From Deltaproteobacteria bacterium (GTDB taxonomy: Bacteria > Myxococcota_A > Polyangia > Polyangiales > Ga0077539), in assembly GCA_016704445.1 (NCBI GenBank), contig JADJAE010000160.1, positions 372,001 through 436,000 on the forward strand: a DNA stretch of 64,000 nucleotides, read 5' to 3'. The translations under genes and the position numbers were made by a program. This document shows, piece after piece, positions 48,901-57,833 of this stretch. The first letter of the stretch is position 1. Each line of letters starts with the position of its first letter. The notes below the pieces were generated by a model. That model did not search any database, was not told the DNA's origin, and saw only the letters and a list, made by a program, of their open reading frames with translations.

Positions 48901-51772
48901 CGCGGGCGGCGAGGGAGCCCTCGATGCGCCGGGAGTCCTGCACCACCCGCGCGGCGGCGGCGGCGTCGAGGGAGCGGGCGGTGGTCTCCTCCAGGCGGGC
49001 GGTGAGCTGCGCGTAGAGGCCCTTGCGATCGTCGAAGACGTCGTGCACCAGGGCCATCGCGTGGCGCAGCCCGACGGACTGCGCCCGCTGCGCGACCACG
49101 TCCAGGGCCGCTCGCTTCTCGCACACCACGGCCACGCGCTCTCCCCGGGCGAGGGCCTCGGCGACGAGGTTCACGATCACCTGGCTCTTGCCGGTGCCGG
49201 GCGGTCCGTCGATCACCAGGGCGCGCTCGGTGGCCGCGCGGCGCAGCACCGCCCGCTGGCTGGGATCGGCGTAGAGCACCGTCCCGACCGGCGCGTCGTC
49301 GGGGTCGACGGGCGCCTCCACCGCGGCGACGGCCTCGGGCTGGAGGCTCGCTCTCATCTCCGCCGGGAGCAGCGTGGCGGCGCAGCCGAGCACCGCGCCA
49401 GGGTCCGCGGCGGGGTCGGCGAGGGCGGAGAGCAGCGCGTCGTAGTCCTGGAGCAGGTCGCTGTCGGACTGGGGGAAGAGGCCGAGCACGGCGCACTCCT
49501 CGATCTCCAGGCGGTCGCCGCTCCAGAGGGAGAGCTCGTCGGCGCGGTCTCTAAAGGGCGCGAGGGCGCTCGGCGGTCGAGCGGCGCTGAGCCCTACCTG
49601 GGTGAGTGTCTCGAGGATGGCCTCGACGCTCCGCGAAGGGTCCGCCGCGGCGGCGTCGAGGGCCTCCGCGAAGGCGTCGGTGAAGGCGTAGCCCTTCTTC
49701 GAGAAGAGCAGCCGGAGGAGCGCGATGTTGACGAGGGGCGGCTCGTCCTTCACCGGCGCGAGCGCGAAGCCCCGCGCGCCGCGCGCGTCCCGCTCCAGCG
49801 TGACCGGGTGCAGCACCAGCGGACCGCGCACCAGGTAGCCCTGCACCACGCCCGCGAGGAAGGGGTGACCCACCGCGAGGTCTCGCGCTCCGGTCTCCTC
49901 GGCGCGCTGTCGGGCGTCGCGGTCGAGGCGCAGCAGGGCCTCGGCGAGGCGCTGTCCTCCCTCGTGCGAGCCCGCCTCGGAGGCGTCGACCAGGCGGGCG
50001 CGCCGGCCGTCCCGGAGCTGGGCGAGCGTGCGCTCGGCGAGGCCGGTGGAGAGGCCGTCGAGGTCGTGCAGGTCCATGCTGCGGCCGGGGCGGGGGCGGT
50101 GGAGGCGCACCGCGGGGCTGCGCCCGTCGCCGGACACGAGCTCGTCACGCAGGGAGGTCACCGCGCGCAGCAGGCGGGCGCGCTCCTCGGGGAGCACCGA
50201 GGCGTCGCGGCGGGCTATCCGCACAGGCGTCGGTGGAGCGGGGGCCGCGGGAGGACGGAGGGTGCGCTCGGCGTCCTGATCGCCGGTCTCCAGCGGAGGG
50301 TCGACGGTGACGCCCGCGCGATCGAGCTCGACGGAGAGCGCGCGCAGCACCTCGGGCGACGGCGCCGAGGCGCCGACCAGACGGAGCATCCTGCGAAGGG
50401 TGGTCTGCGCTCCGCGTCGACGGATGACCCCGCTCAGGAAGGCCCGCAGCGCCTCCGCGGCCTCGCCGCTTCGTGGCGGCAGCGGGAGCGGTCGTGCGGG
50501 GGACTCGTCGACGGTTCGCTCGACGCCGAGGGCGCGGAGCGTCGCGGAGAGCAGCGCCTCGAAGAGCTCGCTCTCTCCGAGGAGTGCGCCGAAGGAACGC
50601 AGCTTGGCGACCTCGGTCTCGGAGACGGCTCCGTCTGCGGCGACGAGGTGCATCACCAGCAGGAAGAGGGCGCGGGCGGAGTCGGCGCCGGCGGCGCGCA
50701 GCACCGGCGAGACCTCGGCCAGCCGGGCGCGGGCGTTGGCGGGGTCGAGGTACCAGCGCCAGTCGGAGACCCTCGGTCCGAACACCCGCTCGATGGCGTC
50801 GGCCTCGACCTCCGAGAGCTCGCCGTCGGCCGAGGCGACCAGCACGCAGCAGGCGAGGGCGCACTCGTGGAGCTCGGGAGGAGGCGCGTCGAGCAGGCGT
50901 CGCTCGAAGCGGAGCGAAGAGAGCGAGAGCGCTCGGTCGAGGAGGGCGTCGACCTCGGCGAGGCTGCGGGAACCGGGGCCTCTGCCGGTGAGCGCGCGAT
51001 ACTCCGCGGTCTCGCTGAAGAGCCACGCGGCCCAGGAGCGCACTGCCTGCTCGGGCCCAGCGCCTGCCGCGTCGGGATCGCGGCCCGCGAGCAGCGCTTC
51101 CATGAGTTCGCGGCCGTGGAGAAGCCAGGCCTCGGCCTGCCAGGTGAGGGCGTCGCCGGGCAGCGAGGTGGCCGCGGTGATCTCCAGGCGCAGGAGGGAA
51201 GTGAGCTCCTGGGTGGCGAGGAGGGCGAAGCGGTCGGCGGTGAGCTCCATCGCCAGGGAGAGGGCCCCAGCGGTGGACGCGAGCGCGCTGGAGGCGCCAG
51301 CGTGGCGTGCGACGAGGTCAGCCACGAGGCAGGCGTTGCCGTGAGGGATCCACGGGCCGTGAGCGAGGTAGTGGCCCAGCTCGTGGCCGAAGGCGGCGAC
51401 CGTCGCGCCTCGGTCGAGGAGGGGCAGCAGCCGCCCGGGGATCTCGAGCACGACGGGCTCTTCGATCGCGTGGACGGCGGCGCTCTCGCGGTCGCTCGAC
51501 AGGTAGATCTCCATCGGGCGTTCGAGGCGCAGCGCCCCGCGGGCGGCGTGGGCGAGGGACCAGGTGTCCGGCGCCATCGCCTCGGAGAGCCGTACGGCCT
51601 GGGCCATCAGCCGGGGGCGCAGCGCGTCGGGCGAGGCGGGCGCGAGGGCCTCTCGCAGCCCGGCGAACTCCGTGAAGGCCTCCATCGCCGAGGAGAGGCG
51701 CCGCTCGGCCGACACGCGGAGGCGCTCGACGTCGAAGGCAGGCAGCACGGGGGACGGGGCCGGTTCGGTCAT
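45942..51772 (-). CDS. Giant fusion: M48-like metalloprotease, TerB-like, DUF4011-like, SF1 helicase, nuclease-like domain (two frameshifts near the end)
   Basis: ATG 51772 begins a protein of about 1,942 residues. Residues 1-290 contain GHELGHYLAH (His130-Glu131 and His134) and MELTADRFAL (Glu176, Asp180), the ligand pattern of M48-like zinc proteases. Residues about 300-420 carry two TerB-like halves (CCVLVASADGELSEVEADAI, LVMHLVAADGAVSETEVAKL). Residues 515-740 resemble the DUF4011 lead-in of SF1 helicases (GHPFLAGVVQGYLVRGPLVL). The helicase has Walker A GPPGTGKS (856-863, Lys862), Walker B VVFDEASQC, GDEQQMPPTSFF, QGDERDVIVFSTG and RRLNVAISRAR. The end, VPVAVVDPEDPGRYRLAVLCD then AMRGWTVLTVDARRWDRDR, matches MTES_1575-type nuclease domains. 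It needs two frame changes, near 46203 and 46112, each by one extra base; unread, the protein runs to 45608 with a nonsense tail. Confidence 0.82.
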
Positions 51773-51807
51773 GCGGGCGCGACTGTCACCCCGCGGGCGT
51801 CGCGGGT

Positions 51808-52392
51808 TCAAGCGCTCGTCGCCGAGGCGGCGTCGGGCTCGTGGCGGACCTCGATCGGCGCTTCGTAGAGGCGTCGGTAGACGCGGCGCTCCTCCACCAG
51901 CGGCCACCAGTCGTAGAGCAGCACCTCGATGGGACGCCACATGGCCACCCACCCGGTGATCACCAGGCCCTCCCGCACGATCTGCCGAAGGTGGCCCGTG
52001 GGCATCGCGGAGGTGAGCTCGGCCAGCGTGAGGAAGACCACCAGCACCGTGAGCCCGAAGAGAAGAAACACCTGCCCCCGACGCATGTGCTGCTGGATCT
52101 GTCGGTCGAGGCGGGCGACCTCGTACTCCAGGTGGGCGCGCACCGCCTCGGTGAGCGTGGCGTCCGGGAGCCCTGGCACGGGCTCTTCGGAGATCCAGAA
52201 GACGAGCTTCATGGGGGCCTTTCGAGGGAGTTCCTCGGCGGCGCCCATGAGGTACTCGATCGCGCGGTCGTCGAGGTCGCGCTCTCGGAAGGGCGCCGGG
52301 TCTCGACCGTCGAAGAGCTGCCGCGAGGTACGTAGCCGGATGTCGATGCAGAAGCGCCCGCCCTCGGCGCGGTAGCGGTAGCCCTCGTTCAT
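51808..52392 (-). CDS. Small membrane protein upstream of the helicase fusion
   Basis: A 194-residue protein. ATG 52392 is well placed after AAGGAGTG (8 bases). The cytoplasmic N-terminal domain contains FCIDIRLRTSRQLFDGRDPA and PFRERDLDDRAIEYLMGAAEE, segments I believe are conserved in a small uncharacterised family, then KLVFWISEEPVPGLPDATL and a basic amphipathic stretch. Two TM segments follow (FLLFGLTVLVVFLTLAEL, about 112-130; IVREGLVITGWVAMWRPI, 140-157), with a charged tail (VEERRVYRRLYEAPIEV). It ends 35 bases before the helicase fusion start on the same strand, so it is probably in the same operon. Function unknown; a membrane anchor or sensor for that protein is an inference. Confidence 0.78.
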   Translation of the reverse strand: MNEGYRYRAEGGRFCIDIRLRTSRQLFDGRDPAPFRERDLDDRAIEYLMGAAEELPRKAPMKLVFWISEEPVPGLPDATLTEAVRAHLEYEVARLDRQIQQHMRRGQVFLLFGLTVLVVFLTLAELTSAMPTGHLRQIVREGLVITGWVAMWRPIEVLLYDWWPLVEERRVYRRLYEAPIEVRHEPDAASATSA

Positions 52393-52477
52393 GCACTCAC
52401 TCCTTCGGGGAGCGCTCTTCATCGCACGCCGCGGGGCCTCCGTCAGGCGTCGGTGGGGCGCGCTTCGAGCTCCTCGC

Positions 52478-53014
52478 TCAGCCCTGGGCGTCGCTCACGT
52501 CGGGGCGATGCTGCGCGGCGTCGATGCAGTCGTCGATGAAGGAGCGCAGCCGGTACATCTCCTCGGCCCCGAGCCCCTGCCCGATGAAGGCCGCTCCGTA
52601 GGTGAAGGCCACCAGCGCCAGGGCCGCGGGGACGCCCGCGAGCGCCCAGGGGGCTTCGCCCGCCATCCACTGGCTGAGGCCGAACATCAGCGCTCCGAGG
52701 CCGACCATCCCGAGGATGCCGTAGATGCCGAGGAAGAGGATCCACACGTTGGGCTCCGGGGCGAAGCGCCCGCAGAGGGTCCATGCGTTGTCGTCGCCGC
52801 GCGTGACCTCCACGCTGAGGTAGGGGGACCAGAAGTGCTGCTCGGCCTTCACCGTGGTGAGCTCGGCCCCTGCCGAGAGCATGGCGCCCTCGATGCGCGC
52901 CTTCGGGTCGCGGAGCCGACGCCGTATCTGATCGAGCAACGCGTCCCCCGCCACCGGCAGCGGGACGACAAACATCGGCCGCATCCGCGGCCTCGGTGAG
53001 CGCGTCTCCTCCAT
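52478..53014 (-). CDS. Membrane protein, first gene of the helicase-fusion operon
   Basis: A 178-residue protein from ATG 53014. A soluble N-terminal part (MFVVPLPVAGDALLDQIRRR, ARIEGAMLSAGAELTTVKAE) includes strands FWSPYLSVEVTRG and WTLCGRFAPEP. Two or three TM segments follow (VWILFLGIYGILGMVGLGALMF, WALAGVPAALALVAFTYGAAF), and it closes with a helical tail (EEMYRLRSFIDDCIDAAQ). The layout suggests a small inner-membrane protein with both ends in the cytoplasm. No family is recognised. It lies 85 bases before the next membrane gene on the same strand and diverges from the FG-GAP lipoprotein gene (99-base gap). Confidence 0.75.
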   Translation of the reverse strand: MEETRSPRPRMRPMFVVPLPVAGDALLDQIRRRLRDPKARIEGAMLSAGAELTTVKAEQHFWSPYLSVEVTRGDDNAWTLCGRFAPEPNVWILFLGIYGILGMVGLGALMFGLSQWMAGEAPWALAGVPAALALVAFTYGAAFIGQGLGAEEMYRLRSFIDDCIDAAQHRPDVSDAQG

Positions 53015-53113
53015 TGGGCCGACGAGGGTATCTCCGCGCGGTGGACGTCGCCAGGGCCGTGACCCGCCAGAGGTGAACCCGAGGGCGCCGTCGTGCAACC
53101 TTCCCGCTTGCCC

Positions 53114-54865
53114 ATGCACCCTCCTGACGTCGTTGCCCCTCGCGTGTGTATCCTGCTCTGTCTCGCGCTCTTCGGCTGCGGCGCCACCCCGGACGCCACG
53201 GCCGACGCGGGGCGAATCGATGGAGGCGCAACGGACGCTCCGCGCTTCGACGCCCCGGTCGACCGCCCCGACGCTGCACCCGACGCCCCCTCGGTGGACC
53301 TCGTCCCTCCTCGGCCCCTCGCGCCGCTCTCCGGGGTCGCGGAGCTCGCCGCGCGGCCGCTGCTCCGGTGGGCTCTCCCCTCGGGCGCCGTGGGTGCCCA
53401 CGTCGAGCTCTGCGCCGACCGGGCGTGCTCGCGGGTGCTGCAGTCCTTCGACGCCACCGGGTCCAGCGGGAGCCCCGCCGAGCGGCTGCGACCGGGTCCT
53501 GTCTTCTGGCGGCTCTACTCGCGAGGCCCCGCCGGGCGCGGGACCGTCCCCAGCGTGACGTGGTCGTTCACGGCGGGCCGCCGCGAGGTTGCGCGCGCGA
53601 TCGGCGGCACTGGGGTCCTCGACGTCAACAACGACGGCTACGCCGACCTCGCGGTGGGGGCCCCGGGCAACGAGGGCTCCCACCGGGGTCGGGTGTACGT
53701 GCACTTCGGGGGCGCTTCGGGGATCGCGACGACCCCATCGCTCACGCTGCAGCCGCCGGCCGAGGTGATCGGCAACTATGGCGTCGCCGTGTGCGAGGCC
53801 GGCGACCTCGACGGCGACGGCTACAACGAGCTGGCCGTGGCCGCGACGGTCACCCCCGCGGAGGGCGGTCCTTCGGGGCGCGTCTACGTCTACGCCGGGG
53901 GCGCCTCGGGGCTCGGGGTGGTCCCCCGCACCACGCTCATCGTGCGCGACATCGCGGCCCTCGGCGCCCTGTCCAACCGTACCCGCCTCGCTCGCGGCGG
54001 CGACGTCAACGGCGACGGCTACGGCGACCTCGTGGTGGGTCTCCCGGTGACGGCCCCCTTCCAGGGTGCGGTCGACGTATTCCTGGGGAGCGCCTCGGGG
54101 CTCACGCCCGGCCCCATCGTGATCCCGAACTTCATGCCCATGAGCGGCTTCGGGACGTCGGTCGCGGCGGGCGGCGACCTCAACGGCGACGGCTTCGCCG
54201 ACGTGGTCGTCGGGGCCGACTCGGAGGGTGCCGTGCGGGTGTTCCTCGGCGGCGCGGCGGGCACCGCGGTGACCCCTGCCGCGACGCTCACCACCGACGC
54301 GACCGCGACCGGCTTCGGGTCGCCGACCGTCGCGGGCGCGGGCGACGTGAACGGCGACGGCTTCGCCGACGTGGCGATCGCCTCGATCGCTGGCGGCGGT
54401 CGGGTCTACCTGTACCCCGGTAGCGCCACCGGGCTGGGCCGGGTGCCCGTCGTCCTGAGGGCCCCGGTCCCGGGGGGGATCTTCGCCTTTCCGGCAGGCG
54501 CCGGGGACGTCGACGGCGACGGCTTCTCCGACCTCGTCGTGGCCTCCCTGGCCTCGTCGCCCGCCACGGCCCTCTACCTCTTCCGCGGCGGCGTCGGCGG
54601 CCTCGCCACGACGCCGCGTCCACCCTCCCTGACCCCCGACCCGGCGGCGGTCAGCTTCGGCGAGCGCGCGGCCGGCTTCGGGGACTTCGATGGCGACGGC
54701 TACGCCGACGTGGCCGCCAGCGCGAGGACCGTGCAGGAGTTCACGGGGCGGGCGTTCGTCTTCCGGGGTGGCGCGGCGGGCCTGGGAGCGCCGCCCGCGG
54801 CCACGCTGCCCGGCCCCGATGGCCCCGGCGGCCTCTTCGGCAGCGACCTCGCGAGCGGGCTGTAG
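53114..54865 (+). CDS. FG-GAP (integrin-like) repeat lipoprotein
   Basis: A 583-residue surface protein. ATG 53114 gives the signal VCILLCLALFGC with a lipobox Cys; a GTG 21 bases upstream is less likely. An Asp/Ala/Pro tether follows, then an Ig/fibronectin-like segment (about 70-165), then seven FG-GAP repeats, each with a calcium loop: DVNNDGYADLAVG, DLDGDGYNELAVA, DVNGDGYGDLVVG, DLNGDGFADVVVG, DVNGDGFADVAIA, DVDGDGFSDLVVA and DFDGDGYADVAAS. These build an integrin-alpha-type seven-bladed propeller that needs calcium. Likely adhesion or matrix binding outside the cell. Confidence 0.88.
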   Translation: MHPPDVVAPRVCILLCLALFGCGATPDATADAGRIDGGATDAPRFDAPVDRPDAAPDAPSVDLVPPRPLAPLSGVAELAARPLLRWALPSGAVGAHVELCADRACSRVLQSFDATGSSGSPAERLRPGPVFWRLYSRGPAGRGTVPSVTWSFTAGRREVARAIGGTGVLDVNNDGYADLAVGAPGNEGSHRGRVYVHFGGASGIATTPSLTLQPPAEVIGNYGVAVCEAGDLDGDGYNELAVAATVTPAEGGPSGRVYVYAGGASGLGVVPRTTLIVRDIAALGALSNRTRLARGGDVNGDGYGDLVVGLPVTAPFQGAVDVFLGSASGLTPGPIVIPNFMPMSGFGTSVAAGGDLNGDGFADVVVGADSEGAVRVFLGGAAGTAVTPAATLTTDATATGFGSPTVAGAGDVNGDGFADVAIASIAGGGRVYLYPGSATGLGRVPVVLRAPVPGGIFAFPAGAGDVDGDGFSDLVVASLASSPATALYLFRGGVGGLATTPRPPSLTPDPAAVSFGERAAGFGDFDGDGYADVAASARTVQEFTGRAFVFRGGAAGLGAPPAATLPGPDGPGGLFGSDLASGL

Positions 54866-54952
54866 GGGACGGGCGCTCTGCCCGACGAAGGGGGCGCCAC
54901 CGCGCAGCCCCACCACGCAGGTTCGTCAGACAGAGCCTATGTTGGGCCGGTG

Positions 54953-56953
54953 ATGGGCTCACGCAGACTGCTCGCGCTGGTCGCCGCCATCGGGTGCGTG
55001 CGCGTGTTTCCGCAGCACTTCGCCGCCGACGACCACGGCGCGCACGTCTACTCGGTCGCGCCCGCACCGCCCGGAGCGACGGGCGAGGGGCTCGGTACGG
55101 CGCGCTCGCTCATCCCCGCGGAGGGCCTCACCCTCGTCGCGGAGTGGGGCGACGACCGCGGCCGCTACGACGCCCCGATGCATCGCGGCCCCTCGCTCCC
55201 TGGCGACCGTCACGTCGTCTGGAACGCCTCGTCCCTGCTGGTCGTGGACACCGCTACGGGCTCTCCCCTGCGCCGCCTCCGCTGGCCTTCGCCGCAGCCC
55301 GGCGCGCACATCGCGCGCGTCGCGGTCGACCCCGCCGGACGCCTCGTGGCCGCCCTCGACGCCCGCGGCGGCGTGATCCTCGGCACCCTCGACGGCGCCG
55401 ACCTCGCTCCCCTCGTCGCGGCGCATCGCGAGGCCGCGTCGCCCGTCGTTGCGTCCGCCGCCGCACCGGACCCGCCGCACTTCGACCACGTCTCCACCGA
55501 GGCCTGGCGAGGCGGCGACGCCGACGGACGCTGGCCCTCCGCGCGCGTGTCGCAGCGGCTCTTCTTCTCCCGGGACGGTTCGCGCCTCGTCGGGGCGGAG
55601 TCGATCTGGGACGTCGCGACGCGCCGCCCGCTGCTGGCGCTGAGGGAGGGCGAGGCGCTGCTCGCCGTCGACGCGGACGCCACCCGAGCCGCCGTCGCCG
55701 TGCTCGGTGTGCGCACTTCGGTCGGGACGCCGGGGAGCCAGTGCGGGTTCGTTCCGGTGAGTCGTGCGCTGGTGGTCACCGCGCTGGAGTCGCGTGACCT
55801 CCTCGGGGGGACCGCGCCGCAGCCGCTCCCCACGCCGCCCTCCCTCGACGGCCCGGCCCTTGGCTTCGACGAGCCCCAGGGCGAGGCGCCGTCGACGGTC
55901 GCGTCGCTCCCGGTCGAGCCGCTCGCGGTCTCGACCGACGGTGAGCTCGCCGTCGCGATGGGCGACCGCGCGTGGTGGGTGGGGACCCGCGAGGCCCGAG
56001 CGCTCTCGTGGCCGCGGCCGGTCCGCTCGGTGCGCGCGCTGACCTTCACGCCGCATGGGATCGCGGCGCAGTCGATGATCGACGCGGGCGCTCGGATGAT
56101 CGTCGCGACCGCGCTCTACGGGAGGGACGGCCGCACCCTCCGGGCGCTCGCGGGGGCGCAGGGCTTCGCGCCAGACCGCGCGGGTCGCATGGTGCTCCGC
56201 GACGGCGACTGGTCGCTGTGGGACCTCCACTCGATGGAGAGAGTGAGATCGCTGCCCGACCCCGGCGCGCTCAACCTCGGCGCGATCGACCAGGCGCGGC
56301 TCAGCGACGAGGGCGTGGCGGTGCTGCGCGAGGCGCGGGGCGGCGCGCACGTCTTCCTGGTGGGCGAGGGCGACGGGTGGCGGCGCGTGGAGGTTGCGGC
56401 GGCCGGGGCCTCGCTGTGGCGCTGGGCGCTGTCGCCCGATGGTCACCACGTCGCGCTGCACGAGCCCCACCGGCTGCGCGTGGTCGACCTGCGTGACGGG
56501 CGCGTGCGCTGGCAGCGGGAGTATCCGGGCGAGGCGACCGCGGCGGTGTTCGCGGGCGACCGGCTCTACGTGGGAGACGACCGCGGGCGGGTGAGCGCGC
56601 ATTCACCCGACGGAACGGAGGTGGCGCACGTCGAGCTCGCCGGGCGCTTCGACCACGCGACGGCGCTCGCGGTGAGCCCCGACGGCGCGACGCTGGCGAT
56701 CGGAACCGCGCGCTCGCGGGTGTTCGTGTTCGCGGTGGGGGCCGCAGGGGCATTGGCGCGTCGATCAAAGATGAAACGGCCCGATGTGCATGGCGCCGAC
56801 GGTGACGCTGACCCCTGCGACCACCGATGGCTCCCCGGTGTCGGGCGTCAGCGAGGTGAACGCCGCGCCAAGCGTCGCCTCGACGCCCAGGGTGATGAGC
56901 GGTGCCTGGGACGACTCGCGGTCGACGAGGCGGAAGAGCGGACCGCCGCGTAG
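54953..56953 (+). CDS. WD40-like beta-propeller lipoprotein with probable frameshifted tail
   Basis: ATG 54953 (or GTG 54950) gives a lipoprotein-like signal (RRLLALVAAIGC). The body has about a dozen propeller strands with repeats like HIARVAVDPAGRLVAALDARG, QRLFFSRDGSRLVGAESIWD, WRWALSPDGHHVALHEPHR and TALAVSPDGATLAIGTARSR. The last blade ends at VFVFAVG near 56740. The remaining 70 residues (up to 56953) are Arg/Asp/Gly-rich and overlap a gene-like frame on the other strand. Removing one G from the run 56737-56741 instead gives PQGHWRVDQR and a stop at 56774, only 10 bases into the convergent frame. I therefore think the native stop is 56774. Function unknown. Confidence 0.75.
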   Translation: MGSRRLLALVAAIGCVRVFPQHFAADDHGAHVYSVAPAPPGATGEGLGTARSLIPAEGLTLVAEWGDDRGRYDAPMHRGPSLPGDRHVVWNASSLLVVDTATGSPLRRLRWPSPQPGAHIARVAVDPAGRLVAALDARGGVILGTLDGADLAPLVAAHREAASPVVASAAAPDPPHFDHVSTEAWRGGDADGRWPSARVSQRLFFSRDGSRLVGAESIWDVATRRPLLALREGEALLAVDADATRAAVAVLGVRTSVGTPGSQCGFVPVSRALVVTALESRDLLGGTAPQPLPTPPSLDGPALGFDEPQGEAPSTVASLPVEPLAVSTDGELAVAMGDRAWWVGTREARALSWPRPVRSVRALTFTPHGIAAQSMIDAGARMIVATALYGRDGRTLRALAGAQGFAPDRAGRMVLRDGDWSLWDLHSMERVRSLPDPGALNLGAIDQARLSDEGVAVLREARGGAHVFLVGEGDGWRRVEVAAAGASLWRWALSPDGHHVALHEPHRLRVVDLRDGRVRWQREYPGEATAAVFAGDRLYVGDDRGRVSAHSPDGTEVAHVELAGRFDHATALAVSPDGATLAIGTARSRVFVFAVGAAGALARRSKMKRPDVHGADGDADPCDHRWLPGVGRQRGERRAKRRLDAQGDERCLGRLAVDEAEERTAA

Positions 56954-57184
56954 CTGCACCAGTAGCTCGGAGGTCGACATCCCTGGACCGCGCCAGCGGC
57001 CTCCGGTGTCGGTGCCCACGCGATAGCCCCAGCGCCCCGCGCGCTCGGGCACGCGGAACCACTCCATGCCGCCGAGCAGCGAGAGCGCCGCGCCTCCCTG
57101 GCGCGCATCGCCGCCGAGCGCCGTCGTCGCCGCGAAGCCGATGCCCTCGTTGCGTCCGTCGCGCGAGGCCGCGGGACAACTGCG
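56765..57184 (-). pseudogene. 5'-truncated remnant of an outer-membrane-protein-like gene
   Basis: An open frame of 139 residues begins right after an in-frame TAG (57185-57187) with no usable start until ATG 57067, which would leave 100 residues. The translation looks like a real protein across its whole length: GRNEGIGFAATTALGGDARQ, WFRVPERAGRWGYRVGTDTG, LLVQLRGGPLFRLVDRESS, LGVEATLGAAFTSLTPDTGE and VVAGVSVTVGAMHIGPFHL. The alternating strands suggest the C-terminal part of a small beta-barrel. The N-terminus and any signal sequence are missing, and the NADAR gene starts only 16 bases away on the other strand. A broken gene at an insertion boundary fits best; a short intact gene from 57067 is possible. 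Confidence 0.5.
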
Positions 57185-57199
57185 CTACGGTCGCGGGCC

Positions 57200-57769
57200 A
57201 TGATCGACAAGCTCGAAGACCTCCGCGCCGCGGTGCGGGCGGGGCAGACCTTTCGCTACGTGCTCTTCTGGGGACACCACCCGTCGCCCGACGGTCGCGT
57301 CACCGCCGCCTGCCTGTCCCAGTGGTGGCCGTGCTCCTTCACGCTCGACGGCGTCACCTACTCCTCGACGGAGCAGTGGATGATGGCCGGCAAGGCCCGG
57401 CTCTTCGGCGACGAGGAGACGCTCGCGGCGATGCTCGCGACGGACGACCCGGCGGTGGTGAAGAAGCTCGGGCGCAAGGTGCGGGGCTTCGACGAGGCGC
57501 GGTGGCGCTCGGAGTGCTTCGAGCTGGTCACCCGCGGCAACATCGCGAAGTTCTCGCAGGACGAGGCGCTGAGGGAGTTTCTGCTGGGGACGGGGGACGC
57601 GGTGCTGGTCGAGGCGTCGCCCTTCGATGCCGTGTGGGGCATCGGCCTCGGGGCCGCCATCGAAGGCGCGACCGACCCGCTCCGCTGGGAGGGAGAGAAC
57701 CTCCTCGGCTTCGCCCTGATGCGCGCTCGCGAGGCGCTGCACGCGGGGACGGGGCCAGCGTCACCCTGA
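57200..57769 (+). CDS. NADAR (YbiA/DUF1768) family N-glycosidase
   Basis: A 189-residue protein from ATG 57200. Family hallmarks are YVLFWGHHP near residue 25, TYSSTEQWMMAGKARLFGD with the conserved Glu, VRGFDEARWRSECFELV, and DAVWGIGLG. Members of this family act on N-glycosidic bonds. E. coli YbiA (COG3236) degrades reactive early riboflavin intermediates, and other NADARs remove ADP-ribose from guanine in DarT-NADAR toxin-antitoxin pairs. No DarT gene is present. A ribA gene lies about 5.7 kb downstream on the same strand, but the two are not in one operon. The gene abuts the truncated barrel gene, which suggests it was inserted here. Confidence 0.88.
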   Translation: MIDKLEDLRAAVRAGQTFRYVLFWGHHPSPDGRVTAACLSQWWPCSFTLDGVTYSSTEQWMMAGKARLFGDEETLAAMLATDDPAVVKKLGRKVRGFDEARWRSECFELVTRGNIAKFSQDEALREFLLGTGDAVLVEASPFDAVWGIGLGAAIEGATDPLRWEGENLLGFALMRAREALHAGTGPASP

Positions 57770-57833
57770 AAGGGCTGGGATCTCCCAGAGGGTCCGAGCG
57801 ACGACCGCGCACGCCCTCAAACCAGGTTGAGCG

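Noticed and set aside
50600..50880. Tellurite-resistance (ter) locus because of the TerB-like domain
   Set aside because: No TerC, TerD or TerE genes are present; the TerB-like part is embedded in a helicase fusion.
48320..51868. Open frame of 1,182 codons on the plus strand
   Set aside because: It is antisense to the helicase fusion, with repetitive Glu/Gly/Arg composition and no recognisable domain.
53620..54720. DNA direct repeats or CRISPR-like array
   Set aside because: The periodicity comes from FG-GAP protein repeats in a single coding frame, with no short identical repeats and spacers.
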